64,000 nt of DNA from Stappia sp. (GCA_002722295.1 PBLF01000004.1:22965-86964), one strand, 5' to 3'; positions 18,591-28,385 are shown, counted from the stretch's first letter. The notes: a model not told the origin generated them from the sequence alone. Numbers and translations: made by a program.

Positions 18591-19361
18591 ATGCTGACAT
18601 CGCCCGACCTCGCCGCGCTCGACGGCATCACTCACGGTTTCTTCACCCGTGCGGGCGGCGTGTCCCAGGGCATCTACGCCTCGCTCAACGTGGGACACGG
18701 CTCGGACGACGACCAGGAGGCGGTCCGCGAGAACCGCACCCGCATCAAGAGCCTGCTCGGACTGCCGAACGGCGCGCTCGTCTCGCCCCACCAGCACCAC
18801 TCGGCGACCGCCATCGTCGTCACCGAGCCCTGGACGCCTGACAACCAGCCGAAGGGCGACGCGCTCGTAACCGACCGGCCGGGCATCGCGCTCGGCATCT
18901 CCACCGCCGACTGCGGCCCCGTGCTTTTCGCCGACGAGACGGCGCGCGTGATCGGCGCCGCCCACTCCGGCTGGCGCGGAGCGGTCACCGGTGTTCTGGA
19001 GGCAACGCTTTCCGCCATGGAGACGCTCGGTGCGCGCCGCGACCGCATCACCGCCGTTCTCGGCCCGACCATCTCAAGCGCCAACTACGAGGTCGGCTCC
19101 GAGTTCGTGGACCGCTTCATCGACGCAGACCCGGAAAACGCGCGCTTCTTCAGCCCCGGCGCGGGCCCGGACAAGTCGTTCTTCGACCTGCCCGCCTACA
19201 TCCTGTTCCGCCTGAGCAGCGCCGGCGTGGGCCGCGCGGCGGATCTCGGCCGCTGCACCTATGCGGAGGAGGACCTGTTCTTCTCCTACCGGCGCGCCAC
19301 CCATCGCGGAGAGCCGGACTACGGCCGCCTCATGTCCGCGATCGCCCTGCCCGGCCAGTAA
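18591..19361 (+). CDS. pgeF: Peptidoglycan editing factor (YfiH/laccase-domain family)
   Basis: A 256-residue member of the Cu-oxidase_4 family. In E. coli PgeF/YfiH removes mis-incorporated L-Ser from UDP-MurNAc precursors; relatives have purine nucleoside phosphorylase activity. The metal-site residues are seen in HQHHS, TADCGPVLFAD and AAHSGWRGAV. The ATG at 18591 is chosen because the family N-terminus (HGFFTRAGGVS) follows; the only earlier in-frame start is a TTG at 18519. Follows lgt and midA-like in a probable operon. Confidence 0.93.
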   Translation: MLTSPDLAALDGITHGFFTRAGGVSQGIYASLNVGHGSDDDQEAVRENRTRIKSLLGLPNGALVSPHQHHSATAIVVTEPWTPDNQPKGDALVTDRPGIALGISTADCGPVLFADETARVIGAAHSGWRGAVTGVLEATLSAMETLGARRDRITAVLGPTISSANYEVGSEFVDRFIDADPENARFFSPGAGPDKSFFDLPAYILFRLSSAGVGRAADLGRCTYAEEDLFFSYRRATHRGEPDYGRLMSAIALPGQ

Positions 19362-19448
19362 CCTCCCCAATTCCTGCCGCCTCGCGGCGCGAACCGGGAC
19401 ATGGATCCCGGACGCCGCCCGGCCCTGCCCCATCGACCGGAGCCGTTC

Positions 19449-20606
19449 ATGTCCCTTGCCTTTTCCCGCGCGGAATACGCCGCCCGCCTCGACCGCCTCG
19501 TCGTGCGCATGGCCGAGGAGGACCTCGACGCGATGCTGCTCTTCGCCCAGGAGAGCATGTATTGGCTGACGGGCTACGACACCTTCGGGTTCTGCTTCTT
19601 CCAGTCGATGGTGGTCACCCGCGACCGGGACATCGTGCTGCTGACCCGCTCCGCGGACCTGCGGCAGGCGCAGATCACCTCCATCGTCGAGGACATTCGC
19701 GTGTGGGAGGACCGGGACGGCGCATCCCCGGTGCTGCAGCTTCGCGACCTTCTTGAGGGAATGGGGCTCAAGGGCACGCGGCTCGGCGTCGAATACGATA
19801 CCCACGGCATGACCGGGCGCATCGCGCTCGACATGGCCGCGCACCTGTCCGCGTTCGCCAGCCTTCATGATCACTCGCGTCTGGTGGAACGCCTGCGCGC
19901 GGTGAAATCCCCCGCCGAAATCGCCCTTGTCCGCAAGGCGGCCGCGCTGACCGATGCGGCCTACGAGGCCGCCCTTCCATTGGTGGAACCAGGTGCCCGC
20001 GAGGGCGAAATCCTGGCCGCCATGCAGGGCGCGGTCTTTGCCGGCGACGGAGATTATCCCGGCAACGAGTTCATCATCGGCTCCGGGCGCGAGGCCCTCT
20101 TGTGCCGTTACCAGACCGGACGCCGGGTGCTTGGGGAAAACGACCAGCTCACGCTCGAATGGGCGGGCGCCGTCCGGCGCTACCATGTGGCGGCCATGCG
20201 CACCGTGATCGTCGGGAAGCCGGCCCCCCGCCACGTCGCACTCCATGCCGCCGCCCGCGACGCCCTTGAAGCGGTCGAGGAAACACTCGTTCCGGGCAGG
20301 ACCTTCGGCGACGTGTTCGCCGCCCATGCGGCGGCCGTCGACGCGCGCGGAGAGAGCGCCCACAGGCTCAATGCCTGCGGCTACTCGCTTGGCGCGCGCT
20401 TCGCGCCGAGCTGGATGGACTGGCCCATGGCGTATCGTGACAATCCCGCCGTCATCGAGCCGGACATGGTGATTTTCATGCACATGATCCTGATGGATTC
20501 CGACAGCGGCGCTGCCATGTCACTGGGGCAGACCTACCTCACCACGCAAGGCGCGCCGGAGTGCCTGTCCAAGCTTCCCCTCGACCTTCCGGTCAAGGCG
20601 GGCTAA
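19449..20606 (+). CDS. M24-fold (creatinase-like) protein lacking the metal ligands
   Basis: A 385-residue protein with an N-terminal creatinase domain and a C-terminal pita-bread domain (from about residue 155, VKSPAEIALVRKAA). The five metal ligands of aminopeptidase P are all altered: Glu237 in LEWAG for the first Asp, Ala248 for the second, GYSLG in place of GHGxG, His in IFMHMIL for the first Glu, and Gly in SLGQT for the second. This resembles metal-free C-N hydrolases such as creatinase or ectoine hydrolase rather than a peptidase. GGAG eight bases before 19449 decides the start. Confidence 0.82.
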   Translation: MSLAFSRAEYAARLDRLVVRMAEEDLDAMLLFAQESMYWLTGYDTFGFCFFQSMVVTRDRDIVLLTRSADLRQAQITSIVEDIRVWEDRDGASPVLQLRDLLEGMGLKGTRLGVEYDTHGMTGRIALDMAAHLSAFASLHDHSRLVERLRAVKSPAEIALVRKAAALTDAAYEAALPLVEPGAREGEILAAMQGAVFAGDGDYPGNEFIIGSGREALLCRYQTGRRVLGENDQLTLEWAGAVRRYHVAAMRTVIVGKPAPRHVALHAAARDALEAVEETLVPGRTFGDVFAAHAAAVDARGESAHRLNACGYSLGARFAPSWMDWPMAYRDNPAVIEPDMVIFMHMILMDSDSGAAMSLGQTYLTTQGAPECLSKLPLDLPVKAG

Positions 20607-20680
20607 ACGGGAAGGGCCCGACAGGTTCCCGGATGCGGGGCCTTCCATCACGAGACGGACAGAAGATCGACAAGAAGCCG

Positions 20681-21199
20681 ATGAGCGTCATCCGAGCAAG
20701 CCGCCCGACCGTTTTGCGCATGACCGTCCTGGCGACGGCCCTCGCCCTTCTGACCGCCTGCGCGGGCGGTCCCGTGCCCCCGGCCGCGGTGGACAACCGC
20801 GCGACCACGCGCGCAACCGCCCCCGCCCCGACGTCGCCGGACAAGGTGACGGTCGCCTTCGAGCCCTTCACCGGTGCGCCCGGCAACATCGCCGACGACC
20901 TGGCCCGCAAGATCGGCAGCGAGGCACGGGTCCAGAACCTCAAGCTCGTGCGCCGGGTCGGCGCGCCGGCCACCTACCGCGTGAAGGGCTATCTGGCCGC
21001 CTCGGGCGACCAGTCCTCCACCACCATGTTCTATGTTTTCGACGTGGTCGATGCCTCCGACACCCGCGTGCATCGCATCGTCGGCCAGGAATCGGCTCCC
21101 GGCTCCTCCGGCGACCCCTGGTCGGGCCCGAACAGCGACACGCTGGAGCGCGCCGCGCGGCGTGCCGTGACCGAACTCGTCGCCTGGATCCGGCGCTGA
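20681..21199 (+). CDS. Putative lipoprotein of unknown function
   Basis: A 172-residue secreted protein. Its N-terminal helix ends in the lipobox LLTAC, so it should be lipidated at that cysteine and anchored to a membrane. A threonine/alanine/proline-rich linker follows, then a compact beta domain (VTVAFEPFTGAPGN, TYRVKGYLAASG, FYVFDVVDASDTRVHRI). I do not recognise the domain with certainty; the layout suggests an outer-membrane-facing assembly or stress lipoprotein. The frame is open upstream to 20561, but the signal sequence fixes the start at the ATG at 20681. Confidence 0.75.
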   Translation: MSVIRASRPTVLRMTVLATALALLTACAGGPVPPAAVDNRATTRATAPAPTSPDKVTVAFEPFTGAPGNIADDLARKIGSEARVQNLKLVRRVGAPATYRVKGYLAASGDQSSTTMFYVFDVVDASDTRVHRIVGQESAPGSSGDPWSGPNSDTLERAARRAVTELVAWIRR

Positions 21200-21449
21200 C
21201 CTGCCATGTCCTTGTCCCCCGTCTTCACCAAAAACGGCAAGAAGGGGGCACAGGCCGGTTGTGAAACGGCGGTGCGGTTGATACAACGCCGCCGCCTGTT
21301 GGAGGAACGGCGGAGGAGACGCCGCTGATGGTGTCCTCATCGCATCCGAGCATGGCCAAGAACGAATATTCTGACAGACCACGTGTGACCCTGTCGCGCC
21401 GATGCCGCGCGTCCTGCGGCAGCGGACCCAGAACAAGGACTTGCGGGCC

Positions 21450-22382
21450 ATGAAGATCGTCGCGGGCAATTCCAATCGCGCGCTTGCCGAGGAAGTGTCC
21501 AAATATCTCGACGCACCTCTTGCCAAATGCTCGGTGCGCCGCTTTGCCGACCAGGAAATTTTCGTCGAGATCCAGGAGAACGTCCGTGGCGAGGACGTGT
21601 TCATCCTGCAATCGACCAGTTTCCCGGCCAATGACCACCTGATGGAGCTGCTCATCATCATCGATGCGCTGCGCCGCTCCTCGGCCAAGCGGATCACCGC
21701 GGTGCTGCCCTACTTCGGCTATGCCCGCCAGGACCGGCGCGCCACGGGCCGCACGCCGATCTCCGCCAAGCTGGTCGCCAACCTCATTGCCCATGCCGGC
21801 GCGCATCGCGTCCTGACCCTCGACCTTCACGCGGGCCAGATCCAGGGCTTCTTCGACATCCCCACCGACAACCTGTTTGCCGCGCCGGTCATGACCCGCG
21901 ACATCAAGGAGCGCTACACGACCGGCAACGTGCTGGTGGTATCGCCCGACGTCGGCGGCGTGGTGCGTGCCCGTGCGCTTGCCAAGCGCATCGACGCACC
22001 GCTGGCGATCGTCGACAAGCGCCGCGACAAGCCCGGCGAGTCCGAGGTCATGAATATCATCGGCGACCCGGTCGGCCGTGACTGCATCCTGGTCGACGAC
22101 ATCGTCGATTCGGGTGGCACGCTGTGCAACGCCGCCGAGGCCCTGCTGGACAAGGGCGCCAATTCGGTGACCGCCTACATCACCCACGGCGTTCTGTCGG
22201 GCGGCGCGGTGGCCCGCGTGACCTCGTCCAAGCTCAAGGAGCTGGTCATCACCAACTCCATCGAGCCGACGGCAGCCGTGCTTGCCGCGCCGAACATCCG
22301 CACGATCTCGATCGCGCCGCTCATCGGCGAGGCGGTGTCGCGCACGGCGCTCGAACAGTCGGTGTCGAGCCTGTTCAACTGA
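21450..22382 (+). CDS. prs: Ribose-phosphate pyrophosphokinase (PRPP synthetase)
   Basis: Makes phosphoribosyl pyrophosphate from ribose 5-phosphate and ATP for nucleotide, His and Trp synthesis; 310 residues. Key motifs: [10 protein letters not shown] (ATP site), [15 protein letters not shown] and the PRPP loop [14 protein letters not shown]-terminal [18 protein letters not shown] is canonical and places the start at the ATG at 21450, with AAGGA ten bases upstream. Monocistronic, closed by a strong terminator at 22411. Confidence 0.97.
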   Translation: MKIVAGNSNRALAEEVSKYLDAPLAKCSVRRFADQEIFVEIQENVRGEDVFILQSTSFPANDHLMELLIIIDALRRSSAKRITAVLPYFGYARQDRRATGRTPISAKLVANLIAHAGAHRVLTLDLHAGQIQGFFDIPTDNLFAAPVMTRDIKERYTTGNVLVVSPDVGGVVRARALAKRIDAPLAIVDKRRDKPGESEVMNIIGDPVGRDCILVDDIVDSGGTLCNAAEALLDKGANSVTAYITHGVLSGGAVARVTSSKLKELVITNSIEPTAAVLAAPNIRTISIAPLIGEAVSRTALEQSVSSLFN

Positions 22383-22410
22383 TCTGCGTCACTGGACGTC
22401 GAAGACGAAG

Positions 22411-22436
22411 ACGGCGGGGGCAATCCCCGCCGTTTT
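22411..22436 (+). terminator. Rho-independent terminator downstream of prs
   Basis: Nine-base perfect arms (22411-22419, 22425-22433), a five-base loop and a TTTT run at the end, 29 bases after the prs stop. Confidence 0.85.
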
Positions 22437-22459
22437 GCGTTTCCAGGGCTCGATTGCGC

Positions 22460-22903
22460 CTATTCCACCGTCACCGTGATGACCCTGGATTCGACCGGTG
22501 GGTCATGCGGCACGTGATTCTGGTCCGCCAGAATGAGCTGAAGCGTGTGTTCGCCGGGCGCCAATTCCAGCGAGGTTTCCGTCTGCCCGCCACCGAAGTG
22601 CCGGTGGGTCTCGTCGGAGGGAATCGCGCTGTCGTAATCCTCGAGCTTCTGGTCGATGAGCAGGTGGTGGTGACCGGTGTTTTCCTTTTCGACGCCCGCG
22701 GGCGCGACGCCCATCCCCTTGAGACCGAAACGCACCGTCACCGGGCTCGACACCGTGTCGCCGTCCTGCGGCGTGATGAAATAGACCTCGGCCCCGTCCG
22801 GAGCCGCCGTGCGGTGTTCGTCGGCGAATGCCGGGACGGGAAGCAGGAGCAGCGGCAGGGCAAGCACTCCGGCGAGCCGGCCGGCACCTTTGGTTCTGGA
22901 CAT
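22460..22903 (-). CDS. DUF4399 domain periplasmic protein
   Basis: A 147-residue exported protein. The signal peptide ends near VPAFA at residue 27. The mature part is one DUF4399 beta domain with its histidine-rich GHHHLLID, HRHFGGGQTE and a proline-rich C-terminus. The function is unknown; the histidines could bind metal. AAAGGAG seven bases upstream fixes the ATG at 22903 over an earlier one at 22969. It is divergent from the DUF411 gene, sharing a 145-base promoter region with a nine-base palindrome and a copper-type MerR box. Confidence 0.85.
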   Translation of the reverse strand: MSRTKGAGRLAGVLALPLLLLPVPAFADEHRTAAPDGAEVYFITPQDGDTVSSPVTVRFGLKGMGVAPAGVEKENTGHHHLLIDQKLEDYDSAIPSDETHRHFGGGQTETSLELAPGEHTLQLILADQNHVPHDPPVESRVITVTVE

Positions 22904-22926
22904 GGGACGTCTCCTTTGTTTCGTGC

Positions 22927-22949
22927 CCCCAACTCCTGGTGAGTTGGGG
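22927..22949. promoter_or_regulatory. Palindrome in the DUF4399/DUF411 divergent promoter region
   Basis: Inverted repeat with nine-base perfect arms CCCCAACTC (22927-22935) and GAGTTGGGG (22941-22949) and a five-base spacer. It lies 24 bases upstream of the DUF4399 start codon, so it could be an operator or a 5' leader hairpin of that transcript. Confidence 0.5.
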
Positions 22950-22977
22950 CGCGTTGCGGCCTGCGACAAGGGAGCAC

Positions 22978-23008
22978 TTGACCCTCCACTTGCTGGAAGC
23001 TCCAGACT
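22978..23008 (+). promoter_or_regulatory. HmrR/CueR-type MerR-family promoter of the DUF411 gene
   Basis: A -35 TTGACC (22978-22983) and -10 CAGACT (23003-23008) are separated by 19 bases, the long spacer typical of MerR-family promoters. The spacer carries an imperfect dyad, ACCCTCC-N7-GGAAGCT, very close to the ACCTTCC-N7-GGAAGGT operator of copper-sensing CueR/HmrR. Transcription would start about 35 bases before the DUF411 ATG. No merR-type gene lies in this window, so the regulator must act in trans. Confidence 0.65.
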
Positions 23009-23048
23009 GTCCCCGTTCCAACATCAGCCCACCAAGCTGGAGCCCCCG

Positions 23049-23495
23049 ATGAAACGCCTGTCCCTTGCCGCCCTGCTTGTCGCAAGTGCCCTTGCAACGC
23101 CCGCTCTCGCCGCGGGCGGTCCCGCCATGACGGTCTTCAAGTCGCCCTGGTGCGGTTGCTGTGAAGCCTGGGCAAAAATCATGGAAGATGCCGGCTTCAC
23201 CGTCACGATCGAGAATCGCGAGGACCTTGATCCCGTGAAGCGGCAGGCCGGCGTTCCGCAGGCGATGGAAGGCTGCCACACGGCCATGGTCGACGGCTAT
23301 TTCGTGGAAGGCCATGTCCCCGTAGCGTCGGTCAGGCGGATGCTGTCCGAGCGCCCGCAAATTGCCGGGATCGCCGTTCCAGGCATGCCATCCGGCTCGC
23401 CCGGCATGGGTGAGGATGCGAGCGCACGCTACGACGTGCTCTCGGTCGACGGATCGGGCAAGGCAGCGATCTACGAAAGCGTCGGCGCGCGCTGA
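23049..23495 (+). CDS. DUF411 metal-binding protein (copper resistance-associated)
   Basis: A 148-residue exported protein: signal peptide to about ALAA (residue 22), then the DUF411 thioredoxin-like domain starting MTVFKSPWCGCCEAW with Cys35, Cys37 and Cys38, and later GCHTAMVDGYFVEGHVP. DUF411 proteins occur in copper-resistance gene sets and are thought to bind copper. GGAG six bases upstream supports the ATG at 23049. An HmrR/CueR-like promoter precedes it, so copper induction is likely. It ends four bases before the convergent GT61 gene. Confidence 0.87.
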   Translation: MKRLSLAALLVASALATPALAAGGPAMTVFKSPWCGCCEAWAKIMEDAGFTVTIENREDLDPVKRQAGVPQAMEGCHTAMVDGYFVEGHVPVASVRRMLSERPQIAGIAVPGMPSGSPGMGEDASARYDVLSVDGSGKAAIYESVGAR

Positions 23496-23499
23496 GCGC

Positions 23500-24672
23500 C
23501 TATCCGCCGTCGGACGCCAGTCCGGCGGCGGACGCGCCCGTCCCCGCCACGTCCCGAAGCATGGCCGCGACCTCACCGGCATCGACGGAAAAGCCCGCGA
23601 AAAGCGGCTCCACGTCGTCCTCCTCGCTCAGCGAAGGGATGTTCCGGTAGACGAGACCCGCCTGCGCGGCGAGATCCATGAAGCACGGATTGGCGTGACG
23701 CCTTGGCATGAACTCGAGCAGCACCGTTCCCGGAGCCGCCCACACGATGTTGGTGAGGCCTGCGCCATGGGGCGCAACCACCATCTCCGCCTGGGCGAAC
23801 AGGGTCCTCTGGTCCGCGACCGAAAGGGTCGCGCAGTCGACCACCTCGAATCCGTACGGAGCGAGTACCTCAAGGACCTCGGCCTCATTGAGAAAGGGCC
23901 TGCGCAGGGCGCCCCCGCGCGTGATGTAGAGCCGCCGCCCGGGAAGCGTGCGCACCGGCTGCCGCCAGCCACTGATTTCGTGCAGAGCCCTGACGATCCA
24001 GTCGTGGCTGCGGTTTCCGCCCTTGATCCGCACCGGAACATGCGCCCGCTCCACCTCGAAACCGTCGGCGGAAGACAGGGGCACGATGCGCTCGCGCGGG
24101 ATCCCGCATAGCCGCACGATCTCCTCCTGCCAGCCGGCACCGTTCCACGGCATCAGGAAATGGCGGACGGAGGCAAGGTCGACGCCGCACTGCCCGAGGA
24201 ACCAGGCGTCGCACATCGCATCGGCCCAGAAGTGAAAATAGTTCCTGCAGTCGGAATAATAGGCACCGAGCACCACCGCGTCGCCGTCGAGCCTCGTGAC
24301 GCTCATGGCCTTGTCGCGCCGCCGCTTGAGGGTGGCTCCCAGCCCCAGCTTCCAGTGCCCGAACCGGACGGTGCGCATCCGCGCGTCCGACAGCCGGAGC
24401 CAGCGGGCATGTTCGTCCTTGTCCGGGTTCACATGCGGAAGAGACGAGATCCGCAGTCCGTACTCCACCAGAACGCCGGCCGGCCCGCCACCGGCCAGCG
24501 CCAGGTCCTCCCGGTTCCACACGAGCGGAGCCACATCCGGCCCGACGGCATCCCAGGTCGCGGGGGTCGGCATGATCTCCTGCAGCCTGTCCGGCGCGGG
24601 GCGGAAGCCGGAGCGCTTCCGGGCGTCGATCGCGAACGCGCGATCGGCCATGTCAATGAGGAAGGAATACAC
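23500..24672 (-). CDS. Glycosyltransferase family 61 protein
   Basis: A 390-residue GT61 (DUF563) family protein, predicted to transfer a sugar in polysaccharide or glycan synthesis. The diagnostic C-terminal region is present (VVAPHGAGLTNIVWAAPGTVLLEF, split here as APHGAGL and IVWAAPG), with YFHFWADAM in the middle. No signal peptide or membrane helix. The start is uncertain: a GTG at 24672 or an ATG at 24651; neither has a clear ribosome site. It stands alone, without capsule or LPS genes nearby. Confidence 0.8.
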   Translation of the reverse strand: MYSFLIDMADRAFAIDARKRSGFRPAPDRLQEIMPTPATWDAVGPDVAPLVWNREDLALAGGGPAGVLVEYGLRISSLPHVNPDKDEHARWLRLSDARMRTVRFGHWKLGLGATLKRRRDKAMSVTRLDGDAVVLGAYYSDCRNYFHFWADAMCDAWFLGQCGVDLASVRHFLMPWNGAGWQEEIVRLCGIPRERIVPLSSADGFEVERAHVPVRIKGGNRSHDWIVRALHEISGWRQPVRTLPGRRLYITRGGALRRPFLNEAEVLEVLAPYGFEVVDCATLSVADQRTLFAQAEMVVAPHGAGLTNIVWAAPGTVLLEFMPRRHANPCFMDLAAQAGLVYRNIPSLSEEDDVEPLFAGFSVDAGEVAAMLRDVAGTGASAAGLASDGG

Positions 24673-24837
24673 GTTCGCACGCCGTCTTGTGAGCCTTGCA
24701 ACCTGTCATTGCCGGCCGGGAGCGGCACCTGTCAAGGCTTCGCGGTCACGGAACCAGGCCACGGTCTTCCTGACGCCGTCCGCCCGAGCAGGCAGCGGAC
24801 CAGGATCTCGCCGCGCCCGAACGATCGCGCCGACGCG

Positions 24838-25666
24838 TTACCCGCGCCAACGCAGGACCCACCGCTCGACCCGTCCGATGATGAAGGCGACACTCAGTCC
24901 GAGCACGGACAGAAGCGCGACACCGGCCAGAAGCTGGTCGGTGGCGAACAGGCTGCCGGCCATCAGCACATAGGCGCCGATGCCGTGTTCCGCGCCGATC
25001 ATCTCGGCCGCGACAAGCAGTATGATGGCAATGGACGCGGAGATGCGCGCGCCCGACAGGATCGCCGGCATCGCGCCCGGCAGCACGATCTTGCGCACGA
25101 TCGAACTCCACGACAGACCGAACGACTGGCCCATGCGGATCAGCGTGCGATCGACGTTGTCGACACCGCCATAGGTGGCGATCACCGTGGGGAAGAAGGA
25201 CCCGAACAGGATCGTCGCCACCTTCGAACCTTCACCAATACCGAACCAGATCACGAAAAGCGGCAGAAGGGCGATCTTGGGGATGGGAAACAGCGCCGAA
25301 ACGAGCGGCAGCAGGCCGGCCCGCGCCAGTGAAAACAGGCCGATCATCAGTCCGACGGCGATGCCGAGCGCGGTTCCAAGCGTCCACCCGATCACCAGAC
25401 GCTGGAGCGAGGCGCCAAGATGCAGCCAGATCTGCCCGCTCTCGACCAGATAGGCAAGGGCCGCGAACGCCTCGCTCGGCGCCGGCACGACAAGATCGCT
25501 GATGACCCCCGTCTGCGAACCGAGCTCCCAGAGGCCGATCAGAACGATGAACACGATCACTCCGGCAAAGGGCACCCGCTTCGGACGGAACCCACCGCCG
25601 CGATAGGGCACCGGGCGCAGTTCCTGTTCCGCCGTTCCCTGCGACGCGTCGTTTCGCGACCCGGCC

Positions 25667-25680
<14 letters not shown>
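24838..25680 (-). CDS. ABC transporter permease, TauC/SsuC type
   Basis: A 280-residue inner-membrane permease of the nitrate/sulfonate/taurine/thiamine-precursor importer group (BPD_transp_1), with about six helices and the EAA-type loop GQSFGLSWSSIVRKIVLPGAMPAILSG seen in part as SIVRKIVLPGAMP. The ATG at 25680 lies inside the end of the ATPase gene (14-base overlap), showing translational coupling. With the ATPase and binding protein upstream it forms a complete importer. Substrate not deducible. Confidence 0.9.
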
Positions 25681-26440
<760 letters not shown>

Positions 26441-26480
26441 GCGTGCGGGGTCCTTGACCGGGCGGGCTGGGCGCGCCGTC

Positions 26481-27530
26481 TTACTGCGTCTCGACGAACC
26501 GGTCGTCGACCAGCATCTCGAGGGTGATGGTATCGGCGACGAGCTTCTCGGACTTGAACCAGTCGAGCTGATCCTTGACCGACGTCACGTTGAGCCGGGC
26601 GCCTTCATTGATGCGCATGGCACCGTTGCGGATCGACGGCGCGGCCTTTTCCAGCGGACGGTCGGCATAGACGTACTTGTGCAGAAGCTCGATCATCGCG
26701 TCGGCCTCTTCCTCCCCGGCGGTCTTGTCGACCAGCGCCGCGTTGAAATCGGCCGCTCCCTTGGCAAAGGCCCTGAGGAAACGCTTCACCAGTTCCGGAT
26801 TGTCGACCGTGTTGGCGGTCGAGGTGAAGACCGTGGTCACCTGATAGTCGGGAATGTAGTCGGCGACCATGCCGATGGCCTCGATCTCGGGGCCGGCCGA
26901 AATCGCCTTGGCGATATGCGGCACGATTGCCCAGGAATCGATCTGCCCGCTCTTCAGCGCGCCGATCACGGCCCCCACCTTCTGCAGCGGGCGAAGCGTG
27001 ATCTCGGAGCGCGCGAAGCCCTCCTTGTCGGCGATCTTGTGGGCCATGTAGTGGAAGGAAGACCCCGTCTGGGTGATGCCGAAGCTCCTGCCCTTGAGTT
27101 CCGCCGGGGTCGTCAGACCCGCGTCATAGGCCGCCTTCGAGGCCAGGATCATCTGGCCGTCGATGCCCGGCTCTTCCTGCAGCGCGCCGCCGACGACCTT
27201 GATCGCCCCCTTTTCGGCCAGGTTGATGAGGCCGCCGGAAATGGCCGTCAGGCCGAAATCGACATCGCCCGAAGCGATCGCCACGGCCATCGGCTGCGCC
27301 GCCTGGAAGAACTCGAAGGTGACGTCGATGCCCTCTTCGGCGAAATAGCCGCGCTCGAAGGCGACGAAGCTCGGCGCATGGGAGGTGAAGCGCAGCGCGC
27401 CCAGCTTGACCGCGTCGTTGGCAAGCGCCGGCGAAATGCCCGCCGCCAGTCCCGCGACCAGCGTTACAGCCGCCGCGATCCGGCCCATCGAAAGGCTCGC
27501 GCGGGTTCCGCGTCCCGTCCGTGTCGTCAT
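26481..27530 (-). CDS. ABC transporter substrate-binding protein, SsuA/THI5-like
   Basis: A 349-residue periplasmic binding protein. The signal peptide is at about residues 15-38 (ending PALAN), followed by the NMT1/SsuA fold: FVAFERGYFAEEGIDVTFEFF, SGDVDFGLTAISGG and QTGSSFHYMAHKIAD. Relatives bind sulfonates, nitrate, thiamine pyrimidine precursors or aromatic acids. GGGAGGAACATC before the ATG is a strong ribosome site. First gene of the importer unit; the Cache-like protein gene lies 178 bases upstream on the same strand. Confidence 0.9.
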   Translation of the reverse strand: MTTRTGRGTRASLSMGRIAAAVTLVAGLAAGISPALANDAVKLGALRFTSHAPSFVAFERGYFAEEGIDVTFEFFQAAQPMAVAIASGDVDFGLTAISGGLINLAEKGAIKVVGGALQEEPGIDGQMILASKAAYDAGLTTPAELKGRSFGITQTGSSFHYMAHKIADKEGFARSEITLRPLQKVGAVIGALKSGQIDSWAIVPHIAKAISAGPEIEAIGMVADYIPDYQVTTVFTSTANTVDNPELVKRFLRAFAKGAADFNAALVDKTAGEEEADAMIELLHKYVYADRPLEKAAPSIRNGAMRINEGARLNVTSVKDQLDWFKSEKLVADTITLEMLVDDRFVETQ

Positions 27531-27708
27531 GATGTTCCTCCCGTGCCGCCCGACCTCACGTGCCGGCGTCCTTGTCGTGTGTCACCCCTGTCCGGGCGGC
27601 TCGCCCTCCCGGGACGGCCCCAGGCAGGCCGCGACCGGCAAGTGAGCGCAGCCGGCAGGGATTGTCAATCCGAACAGGGCGTTCGCCGGGTCAGCGCATT
27701 TGGCGGGC

Positions 27709-28287
27709 TTACAGCCGCTCCACATTGACGCCGAAAGTCGCCGCGCCGATGACCTGTCCGCTTTCCGGATCGATCACGGGCACGCTGACCTGGCTCTGGA
27801 CGGTGAGCGTGGAGTCGTCCTCGACGAGCGCGCCGATGTCGATCGCTCCCGGACCGCCCGAGATCGTGTCCTGCCACATCGCCTCGTCCCCCTGCCAGTA
27901 GTCGGACGTGACCCTGCTCTGGCCGACGTTCAGCCCGCGCGCATCGGTCACGAAGATCTCCGTGAAGAGCCCCTGGCTCGCATCCTGCACCCCGGCCAGA
28001 TACAGGGAGAGAGGCCGCTCCATGACGGCATCGATCATGGGCTGTTCGGCCGACTCCGCCTCGGCACGCCACGTGCGGTCGAGTTCGTCGATGCGCTCCT
28101 GCCCGAACGCCGCGGTCTCCGTGTTCTGGGCCCGCACGGCCTCCACAACCTGCGGCGACGACACGATCTCCGCGATCCGCCCGGTCGCCAGCGCCCTGAG
28201 GTCTTCCCTGAAACCGTTGGCCAGCCCCGAGCCGACGCAGGCGACAAGCATCAGTACGGCGGCCAATGGCAGCAGCGACGGTCTCAT
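27709..28287 (-). CDS. Stand-alone periplasmic Cache/PDC-like sensor domain protein
   Basis: A 192-residue protein: a signal peptide or lipid anchor region (LMLVACVGSG, where VAC could serve as a weak lipobox), a helical stalk and one Cache-like domain ending in FVTDARGLNVG, DYWQGDEAMW and GAATFGVNVERL. Such domains normally form the ligand-sensing part of chemoreceptors or kinases, but no transmembrane C-terminal helix or signalling domain follows. Position just upstream of an ABC importer suggests a related ligand. The ATG at 28287 precedes the signal sequence directly. Confidence 0.75.
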   Translation of the reverse strand: MRPSLLPLAAVLMLVACVGSGLANGFREDLRALATGRIAEIVSSPQVVEAVRAQNTETAAFGQERIDELDRTWRAEAESAEQPMIDAVMERPLSLYLAGVQDASQGLFTEIFVTDARGLNVGQSRVTSDYWQGDEAMWQDTISGGPGAIDIGALVEDDSTLTVQSQVSVPVIDPESGQVIGAATFGVNVERL

Positions 28288-28385
28288 GTGCCCCTCGAAA
28301 TAACATGCGCAATACAAGCGGGATCTTACGGAAGCCGCCCGCGCCGCACAATCGGCGCGCATACGGCGGAAAATCGGCCTTCCGC

